Of a stretch of 64,000 nucleotides of DNA, positions 15,387-23,745 are shown piece after piece. The DNA is taken from positions 5,890,001 to 5,954,000 of the forward strand of contig OZ244980.1 in assembly GCA_965223035.1 (NCBI GenBank). The letters are read 5' to 3'. Source of the DNA: CAMDPA01 sp965223035 (GTDB taxonomy: Bacteria; Pseudomonadota; Alphaproteobacteria; Rhizobiales; Hyphomicrobiaceae). The position numbers and the translations under genes were made by a program. Numbering within the stretch: the first letter of the stretch is position 1; each line of letters opens with the position of its first letter. The notes under the pieces are model-generated. The model did no database searches. It saw only the letters and a list, made by a program, of their open reading frames with translations, and was not told the DNA's origin.

Positions 15387-15587
15387 ATGTCATTTTTCCA
15401 GCCCATCTATGCGTTTTTGCATTCGCCGGCCGGCGTCATCGGGCTGTTCGCAGCCTTACTGGTTGGTTTTTGGCTGCTTTACCGGCGGCCGGCTGGCAAC
15501 ACCAGTCAACGCTTGATGCGGTGGCGGATCGGCCTTCAGTTCGCTGCAATCTGTCTAATACTCGGCATAGCGATCCTCAACCAGTGA
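15387..15587 (+). CDS. small twin-transmembrane protein, HIG1 (hypoxia-induced) domain
   Basis: This 66-residue protein starts MSFFQPIYAFLHSPAGVIGL and has two membrane segments (residues about 14-31 and 48-64) joined by a short positive loop. The loop carries RLMRWRIGLQ, agreeing with the RxRxxxQ part of the HIG1 motif. Mitochondrial HIG1 proteins stabilise cytochrome oxidase and respiratory supercomplexes; the bacterial role is inferred only from that relation. The start is set by an ATG after aaagaaagcgagaaca; a longer open frame upstream is low-complexity and unlikely. It precedes the adenosyltransferase gene by 50 bases, a pairing known in alphaproteobacteria. Confidence 0.8.
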   Translation: MSFFQPIYAFLHSPAGVIGLFAALLVGFWLLYRRPAGNTSQRLMRWRIGLQFAAICLILGIAILNQ

Positions 15588-15637
15588 GGGTTCGAGGCAC
15601 GAGGTCGCTCCGGTGAGCAGGATTCGGAGGTGGGAGG

Positions 15638-16234
15638 ATGGTGGTTCTTAACCGCATTTACACGCGAACGGGTGATGACGGCTCGACCGCACTCGGCAAC
15701 GGTGAGCGGGTCGCCAAGACCTCGATCCGCGTCGCGGCCTATGGCACGGTCGACGAGACCAACGCGGCCATCGGACTGGCGCGCGCGCTGTTGGAGCCGT
15801 CCGACCAGCAGGCGATGGTCGACGCGCAATTGGCAAGGATTCAGAACGATCTGTTCGATCTCGGCGCCGACTTGTGCATGCCCGATGGAGACGGCAGCGC
15901 GCCGACCCAATCGTTGCGCGTTCTGAGCACCCAAGTCGACCGGCTCGAGGCGGAGATCGATGCGCTCAATGCCGAGCTTCAGCCGCTGCGGTCATTCGTA
16001 TTGCCGGGGGGCTCGAAAGCCGCGGCTCAACTGCATATCGCCCGGACGGTGGCGCGGCGGGCGGAGCGACTGATTGTCGAGCTGGCCGCTCTGCCCGGCG
16101 AGGCGGTCAACCCGGCCGTACTCAAGTATGTCAACAGGTTGTCTGACTATTTGTTCGTGGCAAGTCGGTTCGTCAATGATCGTGGACGCGACGACGTCCT
16201 GTGGGTGCCGGGTCAAAACGCCGAACAGCGCTAG
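15638..16234 (+). CDS. pduO: PduO-type cob(I)alamin adenosyltransferase
   Basis: This enzyme transfers the adenosyl group from ATP to cob(I)alamin, making coenzyme B12. The 198-residue product has the ATP-binding N-terminus YTRTGDDGSTALGNG (residues about 8-22), the conserved RVAAYGTVDETNAAIG, and the C-terminal block ARRAERL ... NRLSDYLFVASRF with the family's arginines. An excellent ribosome binding site (ggaggtgggagg) precedes the ATG. Its TAG stop is part of an RptA copy. It is probably co-transcribed with the HIG1 gene. Some annotations call this gene cobO, but the protein is of the PduO structural type. Confidence 0.93.
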   Translation: MVVLNRIYTRTGDDGSTALGNGERVAKTSIRVAAYGTVDETNAAIGLARALLEPSDQQAMVDAQLARIQNDLFDLGADLCMPDGDGSAPTQSLRVLSTQVDRLEAEIDALNAELQPLRSFVLPGGSKAAAQLHIARTVARRAERLIVELAALPGEAVNPAVLKYVNRLSDYLFVASRFVNDRGRDDVLWVPGQNAEQR

Positions 16235-16292
16235 ATCATCGCGCCTTTAATCGGGATCGTTTCCGATTCCGATTAAAGGCAGGTTGCTCTAG
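16231..16292. repeat. RptA hairpin repeat (A to B) containing the pduO stop codon
   Basis: Reads ctagatcatcgcgcc, a 12-base stem (tttaatcggga ... ttccgattaaa) and ggcaggttgctctag. The second to fourth bases (tag, 16232-16234) are the pduO stop. Confidence 0.9.
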
Positions 16293-16390
16293 GACGGGAG
16301 CCTTGGCCTCGCCGCCATCGATGGGCTTGGCCGGTGCCGACGCGTCAGGCAAACTCGCACGGTGGCCGTGAAGCAACGTGGGAGACGTTC

Positions 16391-17113
16391 GTGTTTGTGC
16401 CGATCTATGATGATAATCCACTGCGCATCATCGCACGGCCGATCGTGACCTGGCTGTTGATCCTCGCCAACGTTGTGATCTTTGCCTTTCAGGTCTCGGG
16501 CATCGGGGGGCCGGTGACCGCCAGCTTCGCCATCGTGCCCGCGGAATTGTTCGGTGCCGGCATCGTTGGTGCCCCCGCCGCCGGCCCGCATGACCTGCTG
16601 GCCGTGCCGGAAGCCTACACACTGGTCACCTATATGTTCTTCCACGGTGATGTGCTGCATTTGGCCGGCAACATGCTGTTCTTATGGGTGTTCGGCGACA
16701 ACGTGGAAGACGCGCTCGGACACCTCCGGTTCTTGATCTTCTATCTGGCCTGTGGCGTGGCGGGCGCCCTCGTCCACGCGGCGATGGCGCCAACCTCCGG
16801 CATACCCCTGATCGGCGCCAGTGCCGCCGTCGCCGGTGTGGTGGTCGCTTATCTGTTGATCTATCCGCGGGTGTTGGTGTGGGTGTTGGTGTTGAGGTTC
16901 ATCCCCCTGCGCGTTAATGCGGCCTTTGCGCTCGGCGCTTGGATCCTGCTACAGCTTTTCATGGCTATCATCCCCATGGTGCTGCCGGATTCCGACATCG
17001 GCCCGGTCGCCTGGTGGGCGCACGTAGGCGGCATCGTCGCCGGCGCAGCGTTGATCTTTGTGTTGCGCCCGACTCGCGAACAACCCTTGGGCGGCGGCGG
17101 CGTCTACGGCTGA
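16391..17113 (+). CDS. rhomboid family intramembrane serine protease
   Basis: Rhomboids cleave transmembrane segments inside the lipid bilayer. The 240-residue product has six or seven membrane helices. The catalytic Ser is in LIGASAAVAGV (GxSx motif) and the His in AHVGGIVAGAAL; the family asparagine/histidine region HLAGNMLFLWVFGDNVEDALGH in the second helix and L1 loop is also present. The start is a GTG at 16391 (FVPIYDDNPLR) with gggag upstream; the track of open codons reaches further up but lacks conserved sequence. It stands alone after the pduO repeat. Substrates are unknown. Confidence 0.9.
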   Translation: MFVPIYDDNPLRIIARPIVTWLLILANVVIFAFQVSGIGGPVTASFAIVPAELFGAGIVGAPAAGPHDLLAVPEAYTLVTYMFFHGDVLHLAGNMLFLWVFGDNVEDALGHLRFLIFYLACGVAGALVHAAMAPTSGIPLIGASAAVAGVVVAYLLIYPRVLVWVLVLRFIPLRVNAAFALGAWILLQLFMAIIPMVLPDSDIGPVAWWAHVGGIVAGAALIFVLRPTREQPLGGGGVYG

Positions 17114-17511
17114 TCAGCTGCGGCGTGGGGTTGACCTCCCTCCGGCGCAGCGCCAGCGGTTCATTGCACCGCCGCAAGCCGGCTCGATCGGGATCCGTTT
17201 GCGCCCCTGGTTGGCGGTGATTCAGACAGGAAACACAGGGTGTCACAATTGACTCGGCCGCGTCTGCCACATTAACTTGACTTCGCAGTTGCGAAAGGAC
17301 ATCAAACAGTGCCCATTGGGTCTGGTGCGATGCGCTGGTGTGCGGTTGCCGGATCGCTCAATTCCCGCAAGCCGCTGGGTCGCCAATCGAATACGACATC
17401 GCCGGCGAACAGAGCGTCCGGCACGCAGGCCTTCCAGCTTTGCACATGGTTCCAGCTTTGCACATGGGAAGCCTGAGGGCTTGGGCCGTCACGAGTGAGA
17501 AAGTTTGAGGC
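17114..17511. other. 398-base gap before etfB
   Basis: No gene recognised. It must contain the promoter for etfB-etfA. An 18-bp tandem duplication near its right end is listed separately. No convincing terminator for the rhomboid gene was seen. Confidence 0.5.
17432..17467. repeat. 18-bp perfect tandem duplication upstream of etfB
   Basis: ttccagctttgcacatgg occurs twice head-to-tail (17432-17449 and 17450-17467), ending 44 bases before the etfB ATG. Confidence 0.9.
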
Positions 17512-18273
17512 ATGAAGATCCTCGTACCCGTCAAGCGGGTGGTCGACTACAACGTCAAAATCAGGGTCAAGTCCGACGGGTCCGGTGTTGAATTGGCCAA
17601 CGTCAAGATGTCGATGAACCCGTTCGATGAAATCGCCGTTGAAGAAGCCATTCGACTGAAGGAACAAGCAAAAGCAGAAGAGATCGTCGCCGTCTCCGTG
17701 GGTCCGACGAAGGCGCAAGAGACGATTAGAACCGCGCTTGCCATGGGTGCTGATCGCGGTTTGCTGGTGGATGTCGGCGACATGGCGATGGCTCAGTTGG
17801 AGCCCTTGGCGGTGGCCAAACTGCTGGCTGCGTTGGTCAAGACCGAAGCCCCCGATCTCATCATTATGGGCAAGCAAGCGATCGATGATGATTGCAATCA
17901 AACCGGCCAGATGCTGGCAGCGCTGATCGGTCGACCGCAAGCCACGTTTGCGTCGAAACTTGAGCTCGGCGACGGTAAGGCGATTGTGACGCGCGAAGTC
18001 GACGGCGGATTGGAGACGATCGCCATTGAGCTGCCGGCGGTGGTGACGACGGACCTGCGGCTCAATGAGCCACGCTACGCGTCGCTTCCCAATATCATGA
18101 AAGCGAAGAAAAAAGCGCTGGACGTCAAGACGCCGGCGGACCTCGGTGTCGACATTTCACCGCGGCTGACAATTCTCAAAACCGAAGACCCCCCGACCCG
18201 ACAAGCCGGCAAAAAGGTGGAAACGGTGGCCGAGCTGGTCGACAAGTTGAGGACGGAAGCGGGGGTTCTGTAA
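17512..18273 (+). CDS. etfB: electron transfer flavoprotein beta subunit
   Basis: EtfB is the AMP-binding subunit of the soluble flavoprotein that carries electrons from acyl-CoA dehydrogenases to the membrane quinone pool. The 253-residue product starts MKILVPVKRVVDYNVKIRVK and has the family segments NPFDEIAVEEA, the AMP loop region AIDDDCNQTGQMLAALIG, and the LPAVVTTDLRLNEPRY-LPNIMKAKKK recognition loop near residue 190 that contacts dehydrogenases. It overlaps etfA by one base (TAATG) and is followed by hbd, so the three genes fit fatty-acid or poly-hydroxybutyrate carbon metabolism. Confidence 0.96.
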   Translation: MKILVPVKRVVDYNVKIRVKSDGSGVELANVKMSMNPFDEIAVEEAIRLKEQAKAEEIVAVSVGPTKAQETIRTALAMGADRGLLVDVGDMAMAQLEPLAVAKLLAALVKTEAPDLIIMGKQAIDDDCNQTGQMLAALIGRPQATFASKLELGDGKAIVTREVDGGLETIAIELPAVVTTDLRLNEPRYASLPNIMKAKKKALDVKTPADLGVDISPRLTILKTEDPPTRQAGKKVETVAELVDKLRTEAGVL

Positions 18274-19226
18274 TGCCAATCTTACTGCTCGCCGAACACA
18301 CCAATTCCAGCTTGTCGAATGCAACCGACAAGGCGGTCACCGCGGCCCGCGACATGGGCGCTGAGGTCCATGTCCTGGTCGCCGGTCAGGCGGCGAAGGC
18401 GGCGGCGGAAGCCGCGGCGGGGCTGCAAGGCGTCGGCAAAGTACTGCTTGCCGAAGCGCCACATTTAGAGCATCAGCTGGCGGAAGACATGGCCGCGCTG
18501 ATCGTTCCCCTGATGGCCCATTACGACGCGCTGGTCGCACCGGCCACGGCCCGGGGAAAGAATGTGCTGCCGCGGGTGGCGGCGGCGCTCGATGTCATGC
18601 AGCTTTCCGACATTACCAAGGTGGTGGCGGCCGATACCTTCGAGCGCCCCATTTATGCGGGCAACGCGATTCAAACCGTCAAAACCGTTGACGCTAAACC
18701 GGTGGTGACGATCAGGACTGCCGCTTTCGCGGCGGCCGAGCGCGATAGCGGTACGGCACCGATCGAGAGCATCGAGGTTCCGGCAGCTAACGGAATTTCG
18801 CGTTTTGAGCACGCTGAAATCGCTCAACTCGAGCGGCCTGAACTGACGGCCGCACGCGTGGTCATCTCCGGCGGCCGCGGCATGCAGTCGGGGGACAATT
18901 TCAAATCGCTGATCGAGCCGATCGCCGACCGCCTCGGTGCCGCCGTTGGTGCCAGTCGCGCGGCGGTCGATGCCGGCTTTGTGCCAAACGATTATCAAGT
19001 CGGGCAAACCGGCAAAGTGGTGGCTCCCGACCTGTACATCGCGGTGGGTATATCAGGAGCGATCCAACACCTGGCGGGGATGAAGGATTCAAAAGTCATC
19101 GTCGCCATCAATAAGGACGGTGAGGCGCCGATCTTCCAGATCGCCGACTATGGATTGGTCGGCGATCTGTTCCAGCTGCTGCCCGAGCTCGAGGCGGAAC
19201 TGGCGAAATTGGAAAGCAATACATAA
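18273..19226 (+). CDS. etfA: electron transfer flavoprotein alpha subunit
   Basis: EtfA holds the FAD of the electron transfer flavoprotein. The 317-residue product has the N-terminal alpha/beta domain and, from about residue 190, the conserved FAD domain: VVISGGRGMQSGDNFK, LGAAVGASRAAVDAGF, QVGQTGKVVAPDLYIAVGISGAIQHLAGM and NKDGEAPIFQIADYGLVGDLFQLLPEL, all nearly invariant in the family. The length is normal. The start codon overlaps the etfB stop by one base. Confidence 0.97.
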   Translation: MPILLLAEHTNSSLSNATDKAVTAARDMGAEVHVLVAGQAAKAAAEAAAGLQGVGKVLLAEAPHLEHQLAEDMAALIVPLMAHYDALVAPATARGKNVLPRVAAALDVMQLSDITKVVAADTFERPIYAGNAIQTVKTVDAKPVVTIRTAAFAAAERDSGTAPIESIEVPAANGISRFEHAEIAQLERPELTAARVVISGGRGMQSGDNFKSLIEPIADRLGAAVGASRAAVDAGFVPNDYQVGQTGKVVAPDLYIAVGISGAIQHLAGMKDSKVIVAINKDGEAPIFQIADYGLVGDLFQLLPELEAELAKLESNT

Positions 19227-19280
19227 GTCAACGGTCTGGGAACGCCTTGCGGCGCCCTGGCCCTGATTGGGACAAATGGC

Positions 19281-20204
19281 ATGAACGCGCGCACATTGGA
19301 CAAAGCCGGCAGTGGCGCAGACCCTCTCGCAGCAATTCGTACGGTTGGCCTGATTGGAGCCGGACAAATGGGCAGCGGGATCGCCCACGTGGTCTCACTG
19401 GCCGGGTATTCGGTCTCGCTGTGTGACCTGTCGCAGGAGCGTGTTGAGGCCGCGCTCAAATCGGTCGAGCGCAACTTGAAGCGTCAGGCGACGAAGGGCG
19501 CCATCAGCGACGGCGACGCCAAGGCAGCGCTCAATCGCATCAAGTACGCTGCGAGCTACGCTGAGCTTGGCGACTGCGATCTCGTTATCGAAGCGGCCGT
19601 CGAGGACGAGGTCGTCAAGCGCACGATCTTTTCCGAATTGTGCGCGCACCTGCGGCCCGAGGCCCTGTTGGCTTCAAACACATCCTCGATCTCGATCACC
19701 CGCCTGGCGGCATCGACCGACCGGCCGGAGCGCTTCATCGGCATGCACTTCATGAATCCGGTGCCGATCATGCAGCTGGTGGAGTTGATTCGCGGAATTG
19801 CAACCGAGGACGACACTTATACGCTATCCCGGGCCTTCGTGGAGAGCCTCGGCAAGACCATCGCGGTGTCGGAAGACTTTCCCGCCTTCATCGTCAACCG
19901 CATTCTGCTGCCGATGATCAACGAGGCGATCTATACGCTCTATGAGGGCGTCGGAACCGTGGAGGCGATCGACAAGGCCTTGCGACTCGGGGCCAATCAC
20001 CCGATGGGCCCGCTGGAGCTGGCGGATTTCATAGGGCTGGATACGTGTCTGTCTGTAATGCAGGTACTTTACGAAGGTCTGGCAGACAGCAAATACCGGC
20101 CCTGTCCGCTGCTGGTCAAATACGTGGAGGCCGGCTGGCTCGGTCGCAAGACCAAGCGTGGATTTTACGATTATCGCGGTGACACGCCGGTGCCGACGCG
20201 TTGA
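19281..20204 (+). CDS. hbd: 3-hydroxybutyryl-CoA dehydrogenase
   Basis: This enzyme interconverts (S)-3-hydroxybutyryl-CoA and acetoacetyl-CoA with NAD(P)H. The 307-residue product has an NAD-binding GAGQMGSGIAHV (residues about 27-38), an acidic residue after the second strand (LCDLSQERV), SNTSSISITRLA, and the catalytic His in GMHFMNPVPIMQLVE. The C-terminal domain contains FPAFIVNRILLPMINEA and ends RGFYDYRGDTPVPTR. A 20-residue N-terminal extension precedes the Rossmann fold; a later start is possible but no better ribosome site is seen. It follows etfA by 54 bases, the conserved alphaproteobacterial order. Confidence 0.95.
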   Translation: MNARTLDKAGSGADPLAAIRTVGLIGAGQMGSGIAHVVSLAGYSVSLCDLSQERVEAALKSVERNLKRQATKGAISDGDAKAALNRIKYAASYAELGDCDLVIEAAVEDEVVKRTIFSELCAHLRPEALLASNTSSISITRLAASTDRPERFIGMHFMNPVPIMQLVELIRGIATEDDTYTLSRAFVESLGKTIAVSEDFPAFIVNRILLPMINEAIYTLYEGVGTVEAIDKALRLGANHPMGPLELADFIGLDTCLSVMQVLYEGLADSKYRPCPLLVKYVEAGWLGRKTKRGFYDYRGDTPVPTR

Positions 20205-20224
20205 GCCGCAGCGGCGTCACTCCC

Positions 20225-20348
20225 CTTAGAGCCTCTTCGCCTTTGGCGGCATCGCCGCGCCGGCCCAGCCGCCGAAGGCGGTCATCATCTAGATCATCGC
20301 GCCTTTAATCGGGATCGTTCCGATTCCGATTAAAGGCAGGTTGCTCTA
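20225..20348. repeat. partial RptB followed by RptA (A to B), ending in a stop codon
   Basis: Bases 20225-20285 contain a short RptB-like inverted repeat (ttcgcctttggcggcatcgc ... gccgccgaaggcgg). Bases 20289-20348 are an RptA copy running ctagatcatcgcgcc to aggttgctcta. Its final three bases, read on the minus strand, are the TAG stop of the DUF2794 gene. The block separates the convergent hbd and DUF2794 genes. Confidence 0.85.
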
Positions 20349-20747
20349 AACCACAACGCGGACGGTCTTTTCCAAAACGCTCAATACGCGCTTGAGATCC
20401 GACCCGCGCTTCAGGATCAGTCCAGTGGGTGTGACAATGGAATACGCGCCCTGCTTACGCGCCAGTCTTGGTATCTTCTCAATACGATAAAGCGGAAACT
20501 CGCTGGTTCTCCGGTACACTGAAAACACCGCTTTCTCGCGGCCCATATCGATCGCGTAGTCGCGCCATTCACCAGCGGCGACCTTGCGCCCGTAAACCGA
20601 TAAAATTTCATTGAGTTCCGACCGGTTGAAGCAGATTTGGGTCGGCGAGGTTTGGGAGTGGGATGAAGAGGAGTATCCGACCGCGCTGCCGTGATCATCG
20701 TTCGCGGGCGCGCGCGGCCACATCGCTATCGGTTCCAAATCGCTCAA
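20346..20747 (-). CDS. DUF2794 domain-containing protein
   Basis: This is a member of DUF2794, a family confined to alphaproteobacteria and without known function. The diagnostic stretch is FNRSELNEILSVYGRKVAAG followed by EWRDYAIDMG, AVFSVYRRTSEFPLYRIEKIP, ARKQGAYSIVTPTGLILKRG and a final helix. I chose a TTG start at 20747 because a perfect aggagg stands five bases before it, giving 133 residues; an ATG at 20777 in the same frame has no comparable site. The TAG stop lies in the end of an RptA copy. The product should be cytosolic, with no signal or membrane segment. Confidence 0.85.
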   Translation of the reverse strand: MSDLEPIAMWPRAPANDDHGSAVGYSSSSHSQTSPTQICFNRSELNEILSVYGRKVAAGEWRDYAIDMGREKAVFSVYRRTSEFPLYRIEKIPRLARKQGAYSIVTPTGLILKRGSDLKRVLSVLEKTVRVVV

Positions 20748-21465
20748 GAGCGCCTCCTGCTGTCGACGAGGACTCATTTTTGCCGGTCCCAAGAGCGAAT
20801 GCAAGTGTGGAAAAACCGCCGTGTGAACCCGACCGGGATCGGCGTGATTTTCACGATCACCAGTGTGATCATCCGCGGACCGCAATCACTTAAAACGCCA
20901 CCGTTTTTCTACTCGCTGTGCCTGTTTGAACGGCGCTCGGCTGAGCCACGTTACGACTCGGTCACGCGCCGCCACATTGCAAGCACGCTGAGACCGCGCA
21001 ATGACCTTGGCCAAGCCCAGTTGCCGCCGAAAATGTTTGTCATGAACATAGTGTTGTTGATCGGGTCTGTTGTGGTGGAGCCTGGACCCTTCGCCCCCAT
21101 AAGCCCCTGTTGCTCCTTCGCAAGCGCAACCGGTCACAATCAATGAAAAATCTATCCCCCCTCAACGACGGCCGGCGTCCTTCGCTGGCCGTCTTTTTAT
21201 TGGCCCTCGTGCCGACGCGGATCGGCAGCGTAGTCGCAGCTGTTGCTCGCATGCGCGGTGCGGAGAGAAAGCCCAACGCCAGGTTCGCTATAAACATTGT
21301 TCTTGGTTGGCCACGCCGCTATTAATTGCCCTGGTCCAACTAACGTGATAGCCAGCCAAGGTTGCGACAACGGGCCGCCGATCGATGCCGGCCTGGCACC
21401 ACTTTTGCGGTCGCGGACCCGCCTCTCAGCCGCCGATTTGATCCAACACGGAGCTGGAATTCGCC
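20748..21465. other. 718-base region between divergent DUF2794 and secB; possible non-coding RNA
   Basis: No protein-coding frame looks real. The one strong signal is a plus-strand intrinsic terminator at 21167-21198 with no upstream plus-strand gene for nearly 1 kb. A short untranslated RNA ending there, starting somewhere in 20890-21160, would explain it. I could not match it to 6S RNA, tmRNA or SRP RNA from sequence. The secB promoter lies to the right. Confidence 0.4.
21167..21198 (+). terminator. strong orphan rho-independent terminator
   Basis: An 11-base-pair stem (gacggccggcg / cgctggccgtc, one G-U pair), a loop of tcctt and five Ts. It cannot serve DUF2794, which is on the other strand, or hbd, which ends 960 bases away across an antisense gene. 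Confidence 0.8.
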
Positions 21466-21978
21466 ATGACAGAACCCACGACGGGCGGTCCACGAAATGG
21501 AGCCGATGCCGAGTCCGATGCCGAGATGCCGCACATCCAAGCACAGGTCCTGGCCCAGTATATCAAGGATCTATCGTTCGAGAATCCCAACATCGAGCGG
21601 TTGCTGAAAGGCGAAGGTGACGCGCCGAACCTGAATATCGACATCAACGTCGGCTCACGTCACATGGGCGAGAACCTCTACGAAAGCGTCATTCATTTTA
21701 GCGCCCAAGCGGTCAACAACACCGGCGTGATCTATGAGATCGAGTTGGCCTATGCCGGTTTAATGCAAGTCGAGGTGACAGTCGAGGAGGCACTGGAGCC
21801 GTTCCTGTTGGTCAACGCGCCAAGCTTGCTGTTCCCGTTCCTCCGGCGATTGCTGGCCGACATTACCCGCGAAGGCGGCTTCCCGCCGCTGCTGTTGGAT
21901 CCCATTGACTTTTCACAGCTTTACCTGCAGCGCAGGGAAGAGCAGACCGCCGGCGCGGACAGCTCGCGACCGAATTAA
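21466..21978 (+). CDS. secB: protein-export chaperone SecB
   Basis: SecB keeps precursor proteins unfolded in the cytosol and hands them to SecA. The 170-residue product matches the family throughout: QVLAQYIKDLSFENPN, INVGSRHMGENLYESVIHFS, IYEIELAYAGL, the APSLLFPFLRRLLADITREGGFPPLLLDPIDF block that forms the SecA-contact and substrate groove, and an acidic tail. The start has cggag 13 bases upstream. It stands divergent from DUF2794 and convergent with dnaQ, in the secB-dnaQ-coaE-maf cluster. The fxsA gene that often neighbours secB is absent. Confidence 0.96.
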   Translation: MTEPTTGGPRNGADAESDAEMPHIQAQVLAQYIKDLSFENPNIERLLKGEGDAPNLNIDINVGSRHMGENLYESVIHFSAQAVNNTGVIYEIELAYAGLMQVEVTVEEALEPFLLVNAPSLLFPFLRRLLADITREGGFPPLLLDPIDFSQLYLQRREEQTAGADSSRPN

Positions 21979-22000
21979 CCGTCGTGGCGCGGCGATCGTT

Positions 22001-22168
22001 AAAGCATGTCCGCCCAAGGCGGATGGGCCGTGCCGGTCCACTCCCCGCGCCGCTGTCCAATCGCATGATGTTGGGGGCTGCCGGGCGGGAGAGCAGGATG
22101 GCTCTAGAGCAACCTGCCTTAAATCGGAACCGGCTTTGCGGTTCCGATCTAAGGCGCGATGATCGAGC
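22001..22168. repeat. RptB followed by RptA (B to A)
   Basis: Bases 22001-22103 are RptB: catgtccgcccaaggcggat, ccgtgccggtccactccccg, a central catgatgttggggg and a returning ggctgccgggcgggagagca. Bases 22104-22168 are RptA: ctagagcaacctgcc, stem aaatcggaaccg / cggttccgatct, then ggcgcgatgatcgag. The pair fills the space between convergent secB and dnaQ. Confidence 0.85.
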
Positions 22169-22187
22169 TAACTCTGAAAGGCTATCG

Positions 22188-22910
22188 TCAGTCGTCGGCT
22201 GACGGCGACCGCAAGAACTTGAGCCAGAGCGCGTTGGCACCGAGCTGTTTGACGAAGTGCAGGTGGGCGGCCTCCGCCTGTGCGGTCAGTCGCGGTGGAA
22301 GCGGCTGCGGCCGTGCGCGCGCCTTGCCAGCGAGGCGGGCCTGGGAGTTGTCCCCCACAACGGTCGATTTGCTCAGCGCCAAGGCGGCTTGACGCTCTCC
22401 CAGCAACTCCACATAGACCTCGGCCAACAGGCTTGAGTCCATCAGCGCGCCATGCTTCACGCGCTTGGTGTTATCGATGCCGTAACGCCGGCAAAGCCCA
22501 TCAAGCGTGTTTGGTCCGGCCGGATGCTTCCGCCGCGCCAGACTGAGCGTATCGACGACCCGGTCCGACGTGATCGGCGCGCGGTCGATCCGATCCAGCT
22601 CCATGTTGATGAAGCCCATGTCGAAATTTGCGTTGTGGATCACCAGATCGCCGTCAGGGCCCAGGAACGCGAGGAAGTCATCGACGATCTCCGCGAACGT
22701 CGGCTTATCGTCGAGAAAATCGTTCGAGATCCCATGGATCTGCTCGGCGTCGGGGTGCACCTCCCGGCCCTCGGGATTGATAAAGCGATGAAATTCATTT
22801 CCAGTCGGAATCCGGTTGACCAGCTCGATACAGCCGATCTCGATCAGCCGATCGCCTTTTCGCGCGTCGAGACCGGTGGTTTCGGTGTCCATAACGATCT
22901 CGCGCAGCAT
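22188..22910 (-). CDS. dnaQ: DNA polymerase III epsilon subunit (proofreading exonuclease)
   Basis: DnaQ is the 3'-5' exonuclease that proofreads the replicative polymerase. The 240-residue product shows the DEDDh exonuclease motifs: DTETTG (residues 8-13), HNANFDMGFIN around residue 93, and HGALMDSSLLAEVY around residue 155, whose His and Asp complete the site. IHGISNDFL is also conserved. The C-terminal tail after residue 185, which contacts the polymerase alpha subunit, is Arg/Pro-rich. coaE lies 24 bases upstream on the same strand, so maf, coaE and dnaQ read in the same direction. Confidence 0.95.
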   Translation of the reverse strand: MLREIVMDTETTGLDARKGDRLIEIGCIELVNRIPTGNEFHRFINPEGREVHPDAEQIHGISNDFLDDKPTFAEIVDDFLAFLGPDGDLVIHNANFDMGFINMELDRIDRAPITSDRVVDTLSLARRKHPAGPNTLDGLCRRYGIDNTKRVKHGALMDSSLLAEVYVELLGERQAALALSKSTVVGDNSQARLAGKARARPQPLPPRLTAQAEAAHLHFVKQLGANALWLKFLRSPSADD

Positions 22911-22934
22911 TCGCAGCTCTCCTCTCGGCGGCCG

Positions 22935-23549
22935 TCATCGCCAGTGGCGGTCGTGGGCGTCCCCCGTACGGCCGCGAAGTGATTCGATCAGGTTATCGAC
23001 CTGCTGGTGGGTGTGCGCGAGTTCACCGCCAGTATCCACAACGAAGTCCGCGCGCCGGCGCTTTTCCGCATCGCTGAGCTGTCGCGCAAGGATCGCATCC
23101 AGCTTGTCCGTCGTCATGCCTTCGCGCGCCAACACCCGCTCCCGCTGCACATCGGCCGGCGCGCTGACCACCACCACCAGATCGCAGCGCGTCGCTCCCG
23201 CCGTCTCAAACAACAACGGGACCTCGAGCACCGCCATCTCGGCACCGGCCGCGAAGGCCGCAGCCAGGCACGCGCGTTCAGCAGCGAGAACGAGGGGATG
23301 AACAATCGCCTCCAATCGCTCAAATCCACGCGGCTCGGCCAGGAGGACCGCGGACAGCTTTTGGCGATCGACCCTGCCATCGGCCGTGGTGCCCGGAAAC
23401 GCGGCTTCGATCGGCGCAACGGCCGTGCCTTCGTAGAGGTCATGCACCAGCGCGTCGGCATCGCACACGGGAACCCCGCGCTCACGAAACCGCGCCGCAG
23501 CGGCTGACTTGCCCATGCCGACCGATCCCGTCAGCCCGATGATCAACAT
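22935..23549 (-). CDS. coaE: dephospho-CoA kinase
   Basis: CoaE phosphorylates dephospho-CoA, the last step of coenzyme A synthesis. The 204-residue product has the P-loop GLTGSVGMGKS at its N-terminus, the substrate motif VPVCDADALVHDLY, the HPLV segment, and the VLEVPLLFE and DLVVVVSAP strands. The arginines of the lid region appear in ARQLSDAEKRRRADFVVDTGG. It precedes dnaQ by 24 bases. aroE, which often lies between coaE and maf in relatives, is missing. Confidence 0.96.
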   Translation of the reverse strand: MLIIGLTGSVGMGKSAAAARFRERGVPVCDADALVHDLYEGTAVAPIEAAFPGTTADGRVDRQKLSAVLLAEPRGFERLEAIVHPLVLAAERACLAAAFAAGAEMAVLEVPLLFETAGATRCDLVVVVSAPADVQRERVLAREGMTTDKLDAILARQLSDAEKRRRADFVVDTGGELAHTHQQVDNLIESLRGRTGDAHDRHWR

Positions 23550-23559
23550 GCACGGCCCT

Positions 23560-23640
23560 CGTGTTAAAGCGTGTCAGCATTAGCTGGAACCATCCCGCGG
23601 CTCTCTTTTAGTTGTCCTATCGCCTTGCGGCTACATGAGG
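23560..23640. repeat. partial RptB remnant
   Basis: Contains taaagcgtgtcagcattagc, tggaaccatcccgc and atcgccttgcgg, pieces of RptB in reverse order. It lies in the 196-base gap between coaE and maf, where aroE is found in some relatives. No gene remnant was recognised. Confidence 0.4.
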
Positions 23641-23745
23641 ACGGGCGAGGACGGTGTTTCCGTATCCACGCGACGAGGATTCGCGCTCGACGCCCGCTCG
23701 CAAGCGAGCGGCACCTCACGATCGTGGTCGCCAGCAAAAGCTTCA

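Noticed and set aside
20890..21200. tmRNA, SRP RNA or 6S RNA left of secB
   Set aside because: No tRNA-like T-loop, peptide-tag frame, SRP tetraloop region or confident 6S closing stem could be matched; kept only as an unassigned RNA candidate.
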